DNA of 46,661 nucleotides from Acanthaster planci (taxonomy: Eukaryota; Echinodermata; Asteroidea; Valvatida; Acanthasteridae): positions 491,014 to 537,674 of the forward strand of contig NW_019091472.1 of the NCBI RefSeq assembly GCF_001949145.1, in the 5' to 3' direction. Position 1 is the first letter of the stretch. Each line of letters opens with the position of its first letter. Below, one piece after another: positions 25,301-34,832 of this stretch. The position numbers and the translations under genes were made by a program. Under the pieces are notes generated by a model. It had not been told where the DNA came from, made no database searches, and saw only the letters and a program-made list of their open reading frames with translations.

Positions 25301-28300
25301 GGCATCTAAATTAAACTTGTTTAAAAATCTCAAATCTGATTGTCAAGGAGAGGGTTACAAGTACAAAATGCATGTATCCTTATCATGCTAACAGAGAGGC
25401 ACAAATGCTGCAGGGCAAGCCTTCAGGGGACACTTCAAGGTGGGTGCATTAACCCTAACCCAATAGGGTGTATGTAAAATCGTATTGAAATTGGAGGATT
25501 TGGGACTGTTAGGGTTAAGGTTTAATTTGAAAGTGTACGCACGTTTCCTTAAATTATCTGGATTTGTTCTCACCTGTGGTAAGGTGACCCCAGCATCTTT
25601 TATTTTTTGTTTCTCCTTGTGAATATACTTCAGGACAGCTGTGAAAGAAATGTTAAGGTCGGTAACAGGATGTATCCAAAGCCATGACCATCACACACCA
25701 ATACACCTCCATACAGATACATGTGCATGTAGCTCACAATCACTTGACACTGCATAATAATCTATATAAATGTGGGTACCCACTAACATCTGATCAAAAG
25801 TCCCATAATCAGCACCATTCTGACTGGCTGCAATAATAATAAAAAGAATAATACTAAGCGTTATTTACAGAGCGAATATCACTTTGGAAGTCTCTATGTG
25901 CTTAAAGAGAAAGAAATACAGAGAGAATTATTGAACATTTGTGCCTTAAAAAATAGCAAGCCATAAAGGAACCAACAACTTTATATATCCTTGTAATTAT
26001 CTATTAAGAACAAGTGAGTTTTCAATGATTTAAATCAATCAACTGTTTCGTCCAATTTCACAGTATCGGACAAGTTATTCCACAGTTCGGCAGAGGCAAC
26101 CTGAAATGCATGAGAACCAGAAAAGTGGGTGCGAGCGGGAGCACTCTTCAAAAGAGACTCAGAGGTAGATCTGAAAGTCCTTACAGGGAAGTATTTCATA
26201 ATTATATCTTGCAAAAACGAAAGAGATGCACCCTGTAACATTGATATAAAATTAAAAGAATCTTGTACTTAATACAACACTCAAATGGAGGTCAATGTAA
26301 TTCTTTCTGTATGGGAGTTACATGATCTCCTTGTGTAGTTCTAGTGACCAGTCTAGCTGCTGAGTCTAGGATTCTTTGCTGTACCTCCAACGCTTTGTAT
26401 CTTTCAGGTAAAAAAACAAATTGTAACATCCTGCATCACAGTCAATGATGTTTAAAATCTCACATGTGAAATAAATCGATCAACTTCCTTTTGGTCTATG
26501 CCTATATTGATATTAACCACATTTCAAGTCATCAAACATAGTCCCTGTACCAATCAGATTCATTTACTAGGTTTAAAGACCAAGGATACTGTCAATGAAG
26601 TGAATGGTGACACCCCAGTTGCGCGCATTGGCCAACACATTGCTGGTTCCATATGTCTGCAAATATAAATAAAAATGTGGCTTTCATTACCATGACTTTC
26701 TTCTCATGATGATTATAATAACTACTTTTTTTACTGCAATAAAGACTTTCCCCTAAGTTTATATGAGCAATTTGTGGGAAAGCAACTTACCTGAACAGAC
26801 CAATACTGACATTGCATGCTGATTCCCTAAATGCGACTGACAAGTGGAACTTGGATCAGTATAACTTATCTTGTCATCATAAAATTGTACTCCTTGATAC
26901 AAAGATCACATGCTGGGTTTACAACATGTGATTAATTGATGATGAAAATGTCTTGTGTTGACACAGTCAAGAAATAACTGGCAGTCGTCTACTATTCCAA
27001 AATTCACAACATATACAAAACGTATGTTGTGATTAAAGAGATTATGAATACACATCATCAAGAATGGAGTGGACAATACCTGAGATATGGTTGCTTTCTT
27101 AACAATAGCCTTTCCTCGTGTCACCTTCACAGAAACAAAAAGAAAACCAACAATGTGTTACGATGTAATTATTAACCCTGACTCCACCAGGAGATTTGGG
27201 AGGATTTGAGGCAGATTGAGAATTGATTCACAATTTACATGTACCCAAATGCCTAAACAACAAAGGACTAAAAGCACTCAACTTTCTGGAGCTTTTTAAA
27301 CTTCATCAAAAAAGCACCAAAAAGAGTAAAACATAAACCCACTACACAGAAAATGCCTATAAACCACTTTCTGCCGGGGCGCCTGGTTTTGGGCACGTAT
27401 TCTTTACATGCACTGCCAAGTGTGCGAAATCGGACAAAGGGAACTGGGCCTTGTGACAGAAAGACGGTACTCATAACAAAAGACCAGGCTGCTGGGCATT
27501 ACCAACATTTTTTCACAGTCAATAGTGGAGATAATCCAGCATTTTTTGTAACAGTATGCCACTGTTTGGGGCATTCAGTACAAGCGAATTACCACCGAGG
27601 ACAAAAGCACTCCACCACCGCGGCGATGAGCTACACATGACACTGCACGCTAATCTGGCCCCCATTGAAACAGCAGTGCACTGTGCCAGTTTCGGTAACA
27701 AAAGAAAATTATCCAACACTGCACAATCTGGGCTTTTTTACAAGGCGAAAGGCCTGGCTGAAATACTCCGGCATCAATAGATATTGTCTGTCAGATAAGA
27801 GTAGAAACCAGACAGTCCTTCACGTGGGTGTAAGTGTCCAGTAAATGAAGTTATGAATATTTAAAGAATTTTGAAAACAGAAAAAAATGAAGAATACTCC
27901 GGCCTAGCAGAATCAACATTTATAAATGCCCCCGGCAGGATGTGGTTAACTGGTCATCAATAAAACTGAGTGAAAACTAGACGAACTTAATGAGGAAGAA
28001 TAGTTCAAAGATACTTCTCCCTGATGATGTGCAATCATGTACTTCAGGAATAAACTCAAGCATGAACACAGATACAGCAGTTAGCACAGATGGACCACAT
28101 TCAGTTTTGCTACCTACTGCAAAAAGCAATGTATACTACTATGCATGACAGGCATTTAAAAAGTCTCACTCATTTAAGTATGGAACATCTAACCCATTTT
28201 CTTTTCCTTACCAGCAAATGAAACAATACATGTCAACAAAGCAATTAACCCTGTGCGAAATATCTACTGACGTGAAATATTAGTTCATTGTGGCTAGATG

Positions 28301-31300
28301 AGAATAAGGGTACACGGACATACAGTAGCTTTGTCTAGTAACTTATAGCAGAATTAACAATTAATAATTTACCATGCCTTCCCTTCCTCCAGAGTCTGTA
28401 GCTCCACTTGCTGAGCTGTGATTACAGATGGGGCAAAACAAACCAGAACAAACATCTATACAGAACCATTGTGATCAGGTTGATACACTACAGTAACCCT
28501 AACCCTCCAGGGTCTTTTGGCTAAATGTACTGCCAAACACATCGGTCTGCACCATTTGCATACCAGCCAACATTGGAAAGTAAGAAAACAGAACACAAAA
28601 AGCATGCACAAAACTTGCGCCTTTGCAAAGGCCTCAACAGGTGGGGTCCAGGGATAACACCTATGCAGGAGTCCTGGGGCAACACCTTGGTGAGGGTCCA
28701 TGGGCAACACCATGGTTGGGTCCACGGGAAACTGCTTGGTGGGGATACAGGGGCAACACCTTGGTGGGGGTCCAGGGGCAACACCTTGGTGGGGGTCCAG
28801 GGGCAACACCTTGGTGGGGATCCACGGGCAACACCTTGGTGGGGGGTCCAGGGGCAAAACCTTGGTGGGAGGTCCAGGGGCAACACCTTTGTGGGGGCCA
28901 AGGGATATTTCCTACTAAAGCTCCTGGGTTTTAGCAGTTTTAAGGAAGCTGGCAAGTGAACCAACCATCACCTTTATATTTAGCTTGATAAACTGGGGCT
29001 GGTGCCATCAGTCGATTGCAGTCAGTTTTCCAGTTGCACTTTGCTAGTCTGGCAGGGTTAGGGTTAAACCCTAACCCTGCTGAAGCTACAGCTTGAATGA
29101 CAACAGTTCAGTTGATGGTATGTTACTTCCAAACTTTAGAGGAATTTTTGCCAGGGAGTTGTGCAGTAATGTAGAATCAAAAATGCTATGAAAGTTGCAT
29201 ACCTTTCTTTACACCAAAAACTGTCTGCGACCTCATCTAATTGCTAAACTTTAAAGTCTAACACTATATAAAATGTGCACTGTAGCTATCAACTTACTCT
29301 TTGCTTTGATTGAAAGGACTCGGTGTAGACACAGCAGGGCTCGCTCCAGAGTGCAATGAAACTGCATTCTTAGAAGATTCCAGTCCCACTTCAGGCCGAT
29401 CGGACACAACATAGCTAACATCTTTACTCAAAAAAGTTTCTACCACCTGAGAGCCAAAAGAACATTTTGAACATCAGGAGATGATTTGTTAGAGCTCTCA
29501 GACAACACTGAATATACAGTGCTGATTAGTTAACTTACAAAGGGTTAAACCTGGATTACATCTAATCGTACAACACAAACAATTTTCATAACAGTCACTG
29601 CTTGTGACACCGACATCCACTGCCATCAGTGTTGAATCGGCCAGCTGATTCTGGTAAGCATATGGTTCATTCATCCCTATCTTGGAATGATATCCCAATA
29701 TGGGGACTTTGCCAAGTAGGGGTACCAGCGTAAAAGTTAGCTGAATTGACATCGTTTGAATCTCCTTGGCAGGGTTTTGGGTTGTAGATGCACTTTATTT
29801 ATATTATAGGTTTTGCCCTTGCCCAACGTATATAAATGTATTTATTGACACCGTATACTCAGTGCTTGTCCAAGAGTGACCTCAACCTGCGGTCAATACA
29901 GTCCAAAATCATTAGGTTCCAGAGAACATCAAGACTAACCAACATATCAAGCTTCATGTAGCAGTTGATATCCAGTTCTTCTTTTGTTTGGAAACACATA
30001 TACATGTACATGTACAAGTGTTTCAATCATTTACGTTGACCTTAACTCCATGGAGTCCAAAATTAATTTGCCTCTGAAGGACACCAAAACCAGCCTCCTT
30101 ACCAAGTTTGAAGTTGGCATGTTCAGTCTTTCTTGAGTTATGGTAGGAAACCCATTTCTACTGTTCTAAACATTATGACGATGGCCAATGGGGTTGACAG
30201 TTTGACTATTCCTCTTTCCTTTCCTCCAATAACCCTTACCCCCAAATGCCTCTTAAACCGTTTTTCAAAAAGGGGGTAAGCTGGTGTGGACCTGGCTTAG
30301 CCCAAAAAGGTTCACACAACCTGCATTATGTGGACCTCTTTTGTTCACAAATCAACTAGGTACACGTATGTGAGGTTTGTAAACACAGACAAGGCAAATG
30401 CAGTACATGTACGTCCCTTTGGCTTTGGGAGAGGGCACCACAAAATTGTATGAATTAAATAATACATTCTACACCCTATTTGGTATTTCTGCAAAAAAAC
30501 TGTCTCCATTATGCAGTAGATTTAATGATTGAAATGCTTGATGTTTTTGGAATTATGACACTTTGAAGCAGGAAATCCTTATTTGTGGTGTGAAATATAA
30601 TCAATTAATTTGTTGTTACACACTGTTTTTGTGTGTGATCCTCAATTAGAAAAAGTCTAACTACCGGTAGAAACAAAGACTCGTAGATGCGAATTACTTT
30701 TCAGGATACCACACCTCAGCACAAGTTTAACAAGTCATCACATAGTATAAAGGGACTTACAACATCTAAAAGACACGGCACCTCACCAATACCAGACGCT
30801 GATGAATGAATGGCACCAAATGGTTATGAATGTGACATACTGTAAGATGACTTACTCCACCCAGATCCTCTAGATCCTTCTTGAGTCTAGCAACTTGTCT
30901 ACGGACATCCAGGTAGAATGACTTGCCTTGCAGTGGTCTAGACCTGTAAGATGCTCCATGAGCACTCTTGCTGGTAACTCTCACACTGTGCTCTGTCATT
31001 GCAAAAACACAATGAACTATAAAAAGGTACAAGTATGTATGTAGATATGGGCACACAATGGCTACACATGTATACATGCATTATCAAACAATCTCTGAAA
31101 CGTGTTAAGGCAAAAAAAAAAACTGTTTCTGCTTCCAATAACATGCCTCTCAAAACAGGGTTGGTAAGTTGGAAAAATTTGGTTGTATTGGTCAATTTTT
31201 TTGTGCTGATCGAATGGCATGAATGGGGAGGAAAGCTACCCAAAATTGCCTCAATTTAGTTTAACTCGTGAACATAGAAAATACACACAGACAACAGACG

Positions 31301-34074
31301 TAAGTTCTGTGAATTAACTTGCAGAAATCTTCTTACAACATCGATGTTGTTGGGTTGCATGCATGTACGGCTGGAGCAATGTAACAACACAATTAGTATA
31401 GGGCACATTCTTCATAAAATGGACCAAAATGCAACTCCACATGTCATTTTTCAAAATTTCTAAAAGAATGACTTTGATCATGTAAAATACAAATTAGTAA
31501 CTTCAGATTTATAAAAATTCAGTTCAGTATATTCAGTATATTTTTCAACTGATGTATTTAAAGCACCTAAGAAATAACTCTGAAAAAATATAAGCCATGA
31601 AAAAAAGAGCACAAATTTGACAGAAAATGATGAGAAAAGTTTGGCTCTCTTCATTCTCTTGCCGTTTCTCACTATACCAGCATATCTGCCAGGTCTTACA
31701 CCTTTCAACCACCGAAAATAATCTTTCACTTTGACTGTATCAAAAATGTAAAATGAGTAAAATATGTTCATTGCAAATGTCATATTTGACAGAATTTTGA
31801 TGACGCTCGAGAATTTTGACCAAAAATGCATGACGTTTGTGAATGCCGAAAACGCAGTGACATGTAGTGCTCGAAAATTCCATGCGCAATGTTCATTTTG
31901 CCGCTTATTTTGGAGATATCCCTACTGAAATTAAAATTAACAGCTCTGGGCATTAGATTTTCATTATGAATCATATTTTATGTCTCAGACGTCACTTTTT
32001 TGTGAACGTCATTCAGTATGACAGATTTTCTTTCAAGAAACCTTTGTATGAAGAGGAAAAATCCCGGAGCATCGCCATTCTGTAGAGGGGCTCATGAATA
32101 TCGAATGAAATAGAGGGCGCACTATTTGTGTTGATGTCAAAGGTAAACCATCCCACAATGCAGCAAAACATTTCTCTAACGTCAAAGTGAGATAATGACG
32201 AAGCCACAAAATTACCATGATCAGTATTTTGGACTGCGGTTTTCGGAAAAGTACTTGAAGAAGATGTGATCAATCCAGTCATAAAAGGATGATGGTTTGG
32301 GGGGTACTTCTTTGCACTTTTTTTAAAGCTTGTGTTGTACATGATTTTACTCGCTGTTTTTTGCAGTCAATTTTTTTGACAGAATCGAATGAAGTTCATG
32401 ACTGCCGACTTCGGGACCTGATTTAATATATGTAAATATTATCATCTTTCTCCACATATAAATCTGAGTAAAAAACCGCGGCGATTACCACTCCTCGGTA
32501 AATTTTATTGGCTAGGATTTCAACAGGTTGTTCACGTCTGTCCAAAATGTTGACATTCAAGACTTTAAATAATCAATTCCAATTAAGTTGAAAAATGGGC
32601 ACAGCTATCATTGTTCCTGATATCAGCCATGATTTCCCTCATTTCATCAAACATGGGGAATTAATTCACTGCTGTTCACTTCAGAAAAAATAAACCCCAA
32701 AAGTTGAACATTATCTCATGGTCCGTATTTTGAGGAACCTGCCATAACAATAGACTAGTTGACACATTTCCATTCCGTGTTCATTGCATGGGTGCTGCAC
32801 AGTGGGAACCAGCGCAGCATTACTTTACTGCATTGAGCTTTGAGTACGTGTTTTCACCACTGCGACAGCAACATGAGAAGGGAACTTAAGAAAATAACAG
32901 AGGTTTCTTTTCAAAAGTTGCAAATGTGAGCAGGAAAACGTATCAATTAAAAACGTTTTAATGTATAAAAGGTTGTTCAGAGGTGATTTGTAAAGACGGA
33001 AAAGACGAGGATTTTTTCACTTTTTTTGTTTTATTTATGTTTCTAACTTGCTAATAAAAATGTTTTTGGCCTATGTGGATTGACACTAAAAATCTGGCCA
33101 TTTTGGCTCTATCACTCCGGAAAACATCACATTTTCTACAGTGCAGGAAACTAATATCACACTCTTGGACTCAAGTCACTTCTAATTTTAATTATCACAA
33201 GGCATCAAGCCCCATGCAGGGCTCGCAGAATTGGTAGTCTGACGTTCCAGGACAACCAAAACATTCTGTCAGACAACCAAATGTTCCAGGCTGCCAGCCC
33301 CACGGGCAAAAAGTAGTCAAGTGTAAACCCGCGTCTCAGCCAAACACTTTGTAACAAGCATATTTTCTAGTAAAGCATGTCTTATTTTGAAGGGAATTAG
33401 TTAATATATTAGAATTTCAGTGCATTAATTTCAGTGGATAGCCTGCATAAATTTTTACTTGACTTTACTACTCAGCAAGCTATGGACCATATATCCCCTC
33501 AACACCGCAAAGTTGACAAACACATTACGTCACATACAAATCTGTTACACATGTGTAGTTGAGTTCATGACGTTCGTACTTGTACTTGCGTGCGTGATCT
33601 GAAACTAGGAAAAACATTCATGGAACCTTGCGTAGTGACCTGTAATTTTTTTAGGTTTTGATTTTTTTGTGCTGCCTGCTCCCCTTCAAACAAATGTTAA
33701 GTAAGGTCATTTTAGGAAAGTAAACATGTATTCTATATTGGCCTACAGCTTGGGGCAAAACTTCTTTATCGGGCAACTGAAAATGAAATTTGGGCAACCA
33801 GATTTCAGATTCCCCTGCACGAAGGGCAACTACATTTTTTAAATTTCGCATGCCCTGCCATGTAGGATAGCTGCAGCTGGGCTTGCTTCTCAATGAGTTT
33901 ATGAGTTTGAGGTTTTTTTTTTTTTTTTTTTTATTCATAAACCTTAAACAAAAGTTAAGGTTTACCTATACATGTAAGTACAAATTTCCTTCAGATATGA
34001 TTGTGCCTACCTTTTCTCTTTAAATCCTGTCTGGCTAATCCAGGCCGTCTTTTCTGCTTGGATGATGACATCAT
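13262..34074 (-). CDS. DBF4: DBF4, regulatory subunit of the CDC7 replication kinase (13 coding exons, about 1395 aa)
   Basis: DBF4 binds and activates CDC7; the kinase (DDK) phosphorylates the MCM helicase to fire nuclear replication origins. The model joins 13 minus-strand exons, listed separately, all with GT-AG sites and compatible phases. Residues about 40-175 form the BRCT-like motif N: RPLQGKSFYLDV, then FLSKDVSYVVS, VTRGKAIVKKA and NARNWGV. Residues about 207-249 form motif M: SLKVEDASGHYRP, then GSCPFDEV. Residues 311-337 form motif C, the DBF4 zinc finger, with C314, C317, H327 and H333. After residue 376 a basic, Ser/Pro-rich, probably disordered tail of about 1,020 residues follows. 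It contains FLGFASDD at 842-849, which resembles a short FLGFTS segment I recall near the C-terminus of vertebrate DBF4. Human DBF4 is about 670 aa, so this tail is unusually long; Drosophila Chiffon is also very long. The start ATG at 34074 is preceded by an in-frame TGA. Identity is very secure; the 5' UTR and final residue are less so. Confidence 0.95.
16468..16651. mobile_element. Short TTAA-type MITE (184 bp)
   Basis: Termini ATAACCCCTTCACGGGA and TCCCAGGATGAAGGGGTTAA are inverted repeats ending in TTAA (left copy mutated). It lies in the 589-base intron between DBF4 exons 12 and 13. Confidence 0.6.
16912..17060 (-). CDS. DBF4: DBF4 coding exon 12, second half of the zinc finger (residues 327-376)
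   Basis: The exon opens with HLAGEQHRSFV, supplying the zinc-binding H327 and H333. A helix (NNHYVNLDTMIDEG...) follows, as in other DBF4 proteins. Acceptor TACTTCAG and donor GTAAGA; the last codon is split after two bases and joins exon 13 as CGG. Confidence 0.96.
17776..17945. mobile_element. 170-bp hairpin MITE-like element
   Basis: CTGTTGCTATAGCTCGTGAT at the left is mirrored by ATCATGAGGTATAGCAACAG at the right. Arms of about 35 bp differ at a few positions. In the intron between DBF4 exons 11 and 12. Confidence 0.7.
18031..18287. mobile_element. Foldback element with GCTGCTTACCGC arms
   Basis: AAGGCTTATTCTATGGCGCTG at the left pairs with CAGCACCATGAAATTGGGCCTT at the right, followed inward by GCTTACCGCR repeats. 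The inner part repeats TTAGTGCAGAA and AAGCGCAGAATTCTGC. It is a degenerate foldback with sub-repeats. Confidence 0.6.
18671..18836. mobile_element. Hairpin MITE-like element (about 165 bp)
   Basis: CCATGTATCAATATCTTTCTT and TGGTTCTGAGAAG on the left recur inverted on the right. A central inverted repeat, CTCTGTCCGTCTT with AAGACGGACAGAG, lies near the middle. In the intron between DBF4 exons 11 and 12. Confidence 0.7.
18933..19056 (-). CDS. DBF4: DBF4 coding exon 11, first half of the motif C zinc finger (residues 285-326)
   Basis: The exon ends in KGYCECCRTKYLDLEK, nearly identical to the DBF4 family signature. It carries the two zinc-binding cysteines, C314 and C317. Phase 0 at the GTAACT donor splits the finger precisely between its Cys and His halves. 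Confidence 0.97.
19638..19832 (-). CDS. DBF4: DBF4 coding exon 10, motif M (residues 220-285)
   Basis: The exon encodes HYRPSTKEMTSWP and GSCPFDEV, the conserved motif M core that contacts the CDC7 N-lobe in known structures. A basic, unconserved linker follows. Acceptor TTTGTAG, donor GTAAGT, last codon split after AG. Confidence 0.95.
19950..20100 (+). mobile_element. tRNA-derived SINE
   Basis: A pol III A-box-like TGGCCTAGTGGG (19962-19973) and B-box-like GGTTTGAATTC (20006-20016) have the spacing of a tRNA head. They are followed by the familiar SINE body GACCTTGGGCAAGTAACTGA... and CTCGACCCAGGAGTATAAATGG. The B box is degenerate and the copy is probably inactive. It sits in the DBF4 intron between exons 9 and 10. 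Confidence 0.7.
21640..21870. repeat. Degenerate cluster of GTGAAAA motifs in both orientations
   Basis: GTGAAAA/TTTTCAC recurs many times, including the mirror GTGAAAAGTTTTCAC, interleaved with GGGAAAA/TTTTCCC. A related GTGTGAAAA-rich stretch lies at 20240-20400. Both are in the DBF4 intron between exons 9 and 10. Confidence 0.6.
22995..23581. mobile_element. TTAA-bounded (piggyBac-like) non-autonomous element, copy 1, interrupted by the assembly gap
   Basis: The element starts TTAACCACTTCGGGCCGGGG and ends with the inverted form CCCCGGCTGGTAGTGGTTAA, so both termini carry TTAA, the piggyBac target site. The right part matches, in reverse complement, the left part of the element at 27.36-27.95 kb, including AAAGACCAGGCTGCTGGGCA-like sequence. 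192 Ns lie inside. Confidence 0.65.
23126..23317. other. Assembly gap (192 N)
   Basis: Run of unknown bases in the DBF4 intron between exons 9 and 10, inside a TTAA-bounded repeat that has a second copy 4 kb away. A repeat collapse is the likely cause. No DBF4 exon appears to be missing, because exons 9 and 10 join in phase. Confidence 0.98.
24412..24457 (-). CDS. DBF4: DBF4 coding exon 9, start of motif M (residues 205-220)
   Basis: The 46-base exon encodes RKLSKPSLKVEDASG, matching the LKKPFVKVEDMS segment that opens motif M in human DBF4. Acceptor is TTTACAG and donor GTAAAT. The next intron, 4.6 kb, contains the assembly gap. Confidence 0.92.
24788..24830 (-). CDS. DBF4: DBF4 coding exon 8 (residues 191-204)
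   Basis: This is a 43-base linker exon (TQSQMVKDKVHTSK) between motifs N and M, with acceptor TTCTTAG and donor GTATGT. It leaves one base that completes the first codon of exon 9. It is supported by phase and splice sites only. Confidence 0.8.
25449..25518. mobile_element. 70-bp hairpin element bounded by TTAACCCTAAC
   Basis: Perfect 11-bp inverted ends TTAACCCTAAC and GTTAGGGTTAA, both carrying TTAA, flank 48 bp. This looks like a minimal internally deleted element, in the intron just downstream of DBF4 exon 7. Confidence 0.45.
25574..25638 (-). CDS. DBF4: DBF4 coding exon 7 (residues 169-190)
   Basis: Between acceptor TTCACAG and donor GTGAGA, the exon encodes VLKYIHKEKQKIKDAG. This is the charged helix that follows the WGV strand in DBF4 proteins and closes motif N. 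Confidence 0.9.
25990..26450 (-). mobile_element. 5'-truncated non-LTR retrotransposon fragment (reverse-transcriptase C-terminus)
   Basis: Minus-strand frames encode LEVQQRILDSAARLVTRT, DHVTPIQKELH, then ILLILYQC, YFPVRTFRSTSESLL, FSGSHAFQVASAELWNNLSD and FKSLKTHLF. This series is the conserved tail of LINE reverse transcriptases (typically NAAARLVT, DHITPVLKELHWLP, RTYGxRAFSxxAPxLWNSLP, FKxxLKTHLF). Stops and at least one frameshift break it. It lies in the DBF4 intron between exons 6 and 7. Confidence 0.85.
26591..26656 (-). CDS. DBF4: DBF4 coding exon 6 (residues 147-169)
   Basis: The exon encodes NVLANARNWGV and then the IHFID strand, the most recognisable part of the second half of motif N (compare NARSWGVRIL in human DBF4B). 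I chose donor GTATCC because it joins exon 7 in the spacing of vertebrate DBF4. A second GT ten bases downstream (GTCTTT) also keeps frame and would add three residues. Exact boundaries may be off by one base. Confidence 0.9.
27080..27124 (-). CDS. DBF4: DBF4 coding exon 5 (residues 132-146)
   Basis: The 45-base exon encodes VTRGKAIVKKATISQ, equivalent to the SRGKxLVEKAI helix of the DBF4 BRCT-like domain. Both borders are phase 0, with donor GTATTG and an AAG acceptor whose pyrimidine tract is weak. Confidence 0.85.
27358..27949. mobile_element. TTAA-bounded (piggyBac-like) non-autonomous element, copy 2
   Basis: The left terminus (AAACCACTTTCTGCCGGGGC) and right terminus (CCCCGGCAGGATGTGGTTAA) are inverted repeats. 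The body matches copy 1 in the opposite orientation. The left TTAA has decayed. Short open frames inside are not coding. It lies between DBF4 exons 4 and 5, downstream of exon 5 on the plus axis. Confidence 0.65.
28373..28415 (-). CDS. DBF4: DBF4 coding exon 4, linker inside motif N (residues 117-131)
   Basis: This is a 43-base exon between acceptor TCACAG and donor GTAAAT. It encodes a flexible Ser/Gly-rich loop (DSASGATDSGGREGM). The exon is supported by reading-frame continuity on both sides rather than by conservation, and it could be alternatively spliced. Confidence 0.75.
28493..29067. mobile_element. Candidate TTAA-type element with telomere-like termini containing a minisatellite
   Basis: The left end TAACCCTAACCCTCCAGGG and right end GGCAGGGTTAGGGTTAA are inverted repeats. 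Between them lies the 25-bp minisatellite. The telomere-like hexamers are parsimoniously explained as the element's termini, since related ends occur elsewhere in the window. Confidence 0.4.
28647..28897. repeat. 25-bp GC-rich minisatellite, about 10 copies
   Basis: The unit is TCCAGGGGCAACACCTTGGT plus GGGGG. Inner copies are nearly identical; outer ones are diverged. Because 25 is not a multiple of 3 and the unit has no stop, all plus frames stay open and give a 25-residue super-repeat; the resulting open frames are not genes. It lies in the DBF4 intron between exons 3 and 4. Confidence 0.95.
29298..29446 (-). CDS. DBF4: DBF4 coding exon 3, BRCT-like core (residues 68-117)
   Basis: After acceptor CTCTCAG the exon encodes VVETFLSKDVSYVVSD, which matches the FLSKDISYLIS strand of vertebrate DBF4. 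A Ser/Pro-rich loop follows. The donor is GTAAGT and the last codon is split after two bases. Confidence 0.95.
29860..30170. repeat. Dispersed repeat-like sequence (unclassified)
   Basis: The stretch GACCTTAACTCC...ACCAAGTTTGAAG...TTCTTGAGTTATGG resembles a family common in marine invertebrate genomes (GACCTTTGACC, CCAAGTTTCATG, TTCTTGAGTTAT). Recognition is by general pattern, not alignment. It lies in the DBF4 intron between exons 2 and 3. Confidence 0.35.
30856..30992 (-). CDS. DBF4: DBF4 coding exon 2, start of motif N (residues 22-67)
   Basis: The exon runs from acceptor GACAG to donor GTAAGT. It encodes RPLQGKSFYLDV followed by a helix ending LEDLGG, the characteristic opening of the DBF4 BRCT-like domain. 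It ends in phase 0 exactly between the two halves of the BRCT core. Confidence 0.93.
30993..34010. other. DBF4 intron 1 between coding exons 1 and 2
   Basis: No coding detected. 33200-33900 contains dispersed-repeat-like GACAACCAAA and GGGCAACTG phrases, and a 20-plus T run at about 33911-33932 that would be a poly-A tail of a minus-strand retrocopy or SINE. Confidence 0.5.
34011..34074 (-). CDS. DBF4: DBF4 coding exon 1 (residues 1-21)
   Basis: The exon begins ATGATG and encodes a short basic leader (MMSSSKQKRRPGLARQD...), ending with one base of the next codon at a GTAGGC donor. An in-frame TGA lies 15 bases before the first ATG if the exon extends that far. Phase 1 at its end joins exon 2 exactly, giving GAG. 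The leader is not conserved in sequence, so this start is chosen from splice phase and the upstream stop. A further non-coding exon near 35.9 kb is possible. Confidence 0.75.
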
Positions 34075-34790
34075 GAGATCTTTCTTTGCTCATCTGGCTT
34101 GTAATTGTATTGCTGCATCAAAGAACTTGCGGATACTGTATTCAAAAGAAGCACACTCACACGTACTGAAAGGGAATCAAAATACTATAGCAATGCAACA
34201 TGCCCTCAAATGCCTGCTCAAGGTAAAAAAATAAAAACTGCAAAATCAAATTGAAAAGAAATAATAGCTGATCTGTAGAATTACAGATGATGACCAGCAT
34301 TTCAGCTTTAGGAGCAAATTAAAACTGCAGTAGGATTTGTCTTGATGACTCACAAATGAACTTTTTCAAACTGAACCAGAACCACATGGGGTTTTCATCC
34401 AAAAGTAAAATAAACCCAACAAGTTGCCTCTGAAAACAAAAAACACCTATTTCATGTTACTGTTCAGGTTTTTAATTTCAAAATTTTAATATTTAAAAAC
34501 TGTAAATTTACAATAATTTCATCTTTGGTGAAATAAACAACTCCACACTTTAAAAAACATAGAAGTTACATAAAATGTAAGGCATCTCTTTCTTTAGGGT
34601 TGGGGATGTTTCAAACATAATACGTGTGCTTTAATAATGGCAATGACTGGAATGGCCTAATTACATGTACCGTACATACATGTACATTCCAACTTGTCCA
34701 CCGCCCCAATTTTGTTCAGTGCCACATTGGGGGTGCGTCCAATTTTGTTGACATACTTACAGTATGTACGACATATGTATGATGTATGAC

Positions 34791-34832
34791 GTACAGAGTC
34801 ATGCATGCCCAACGGCACGCATGACTCTGTAC
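34791..34832. repeat. Perfect 14-bp inverted repeat (hairpin)
   Basis: GTACAGAGTCATGC and GCATGACTCTGTAC are separated by 14 bp, about 720 bp before the DBF4 ATG. Could be a protein-binding palindrome or a decayed MITE. Confidence 0.7.

Noticed and set aside
28494-28510. Interstitial telomere relic (AACCCTAACCCT)
   Set aside because: Only two hexamers, paired with an inverted copy 560 bp away and similar to other TTAA element ends.
28456-28964. Overlapping long open frames on both strands (up to 147 codons)
   Set aside because: They are produced by the 25-bp stop-free minisatellite and have repetitive, biologically implausible sequence.
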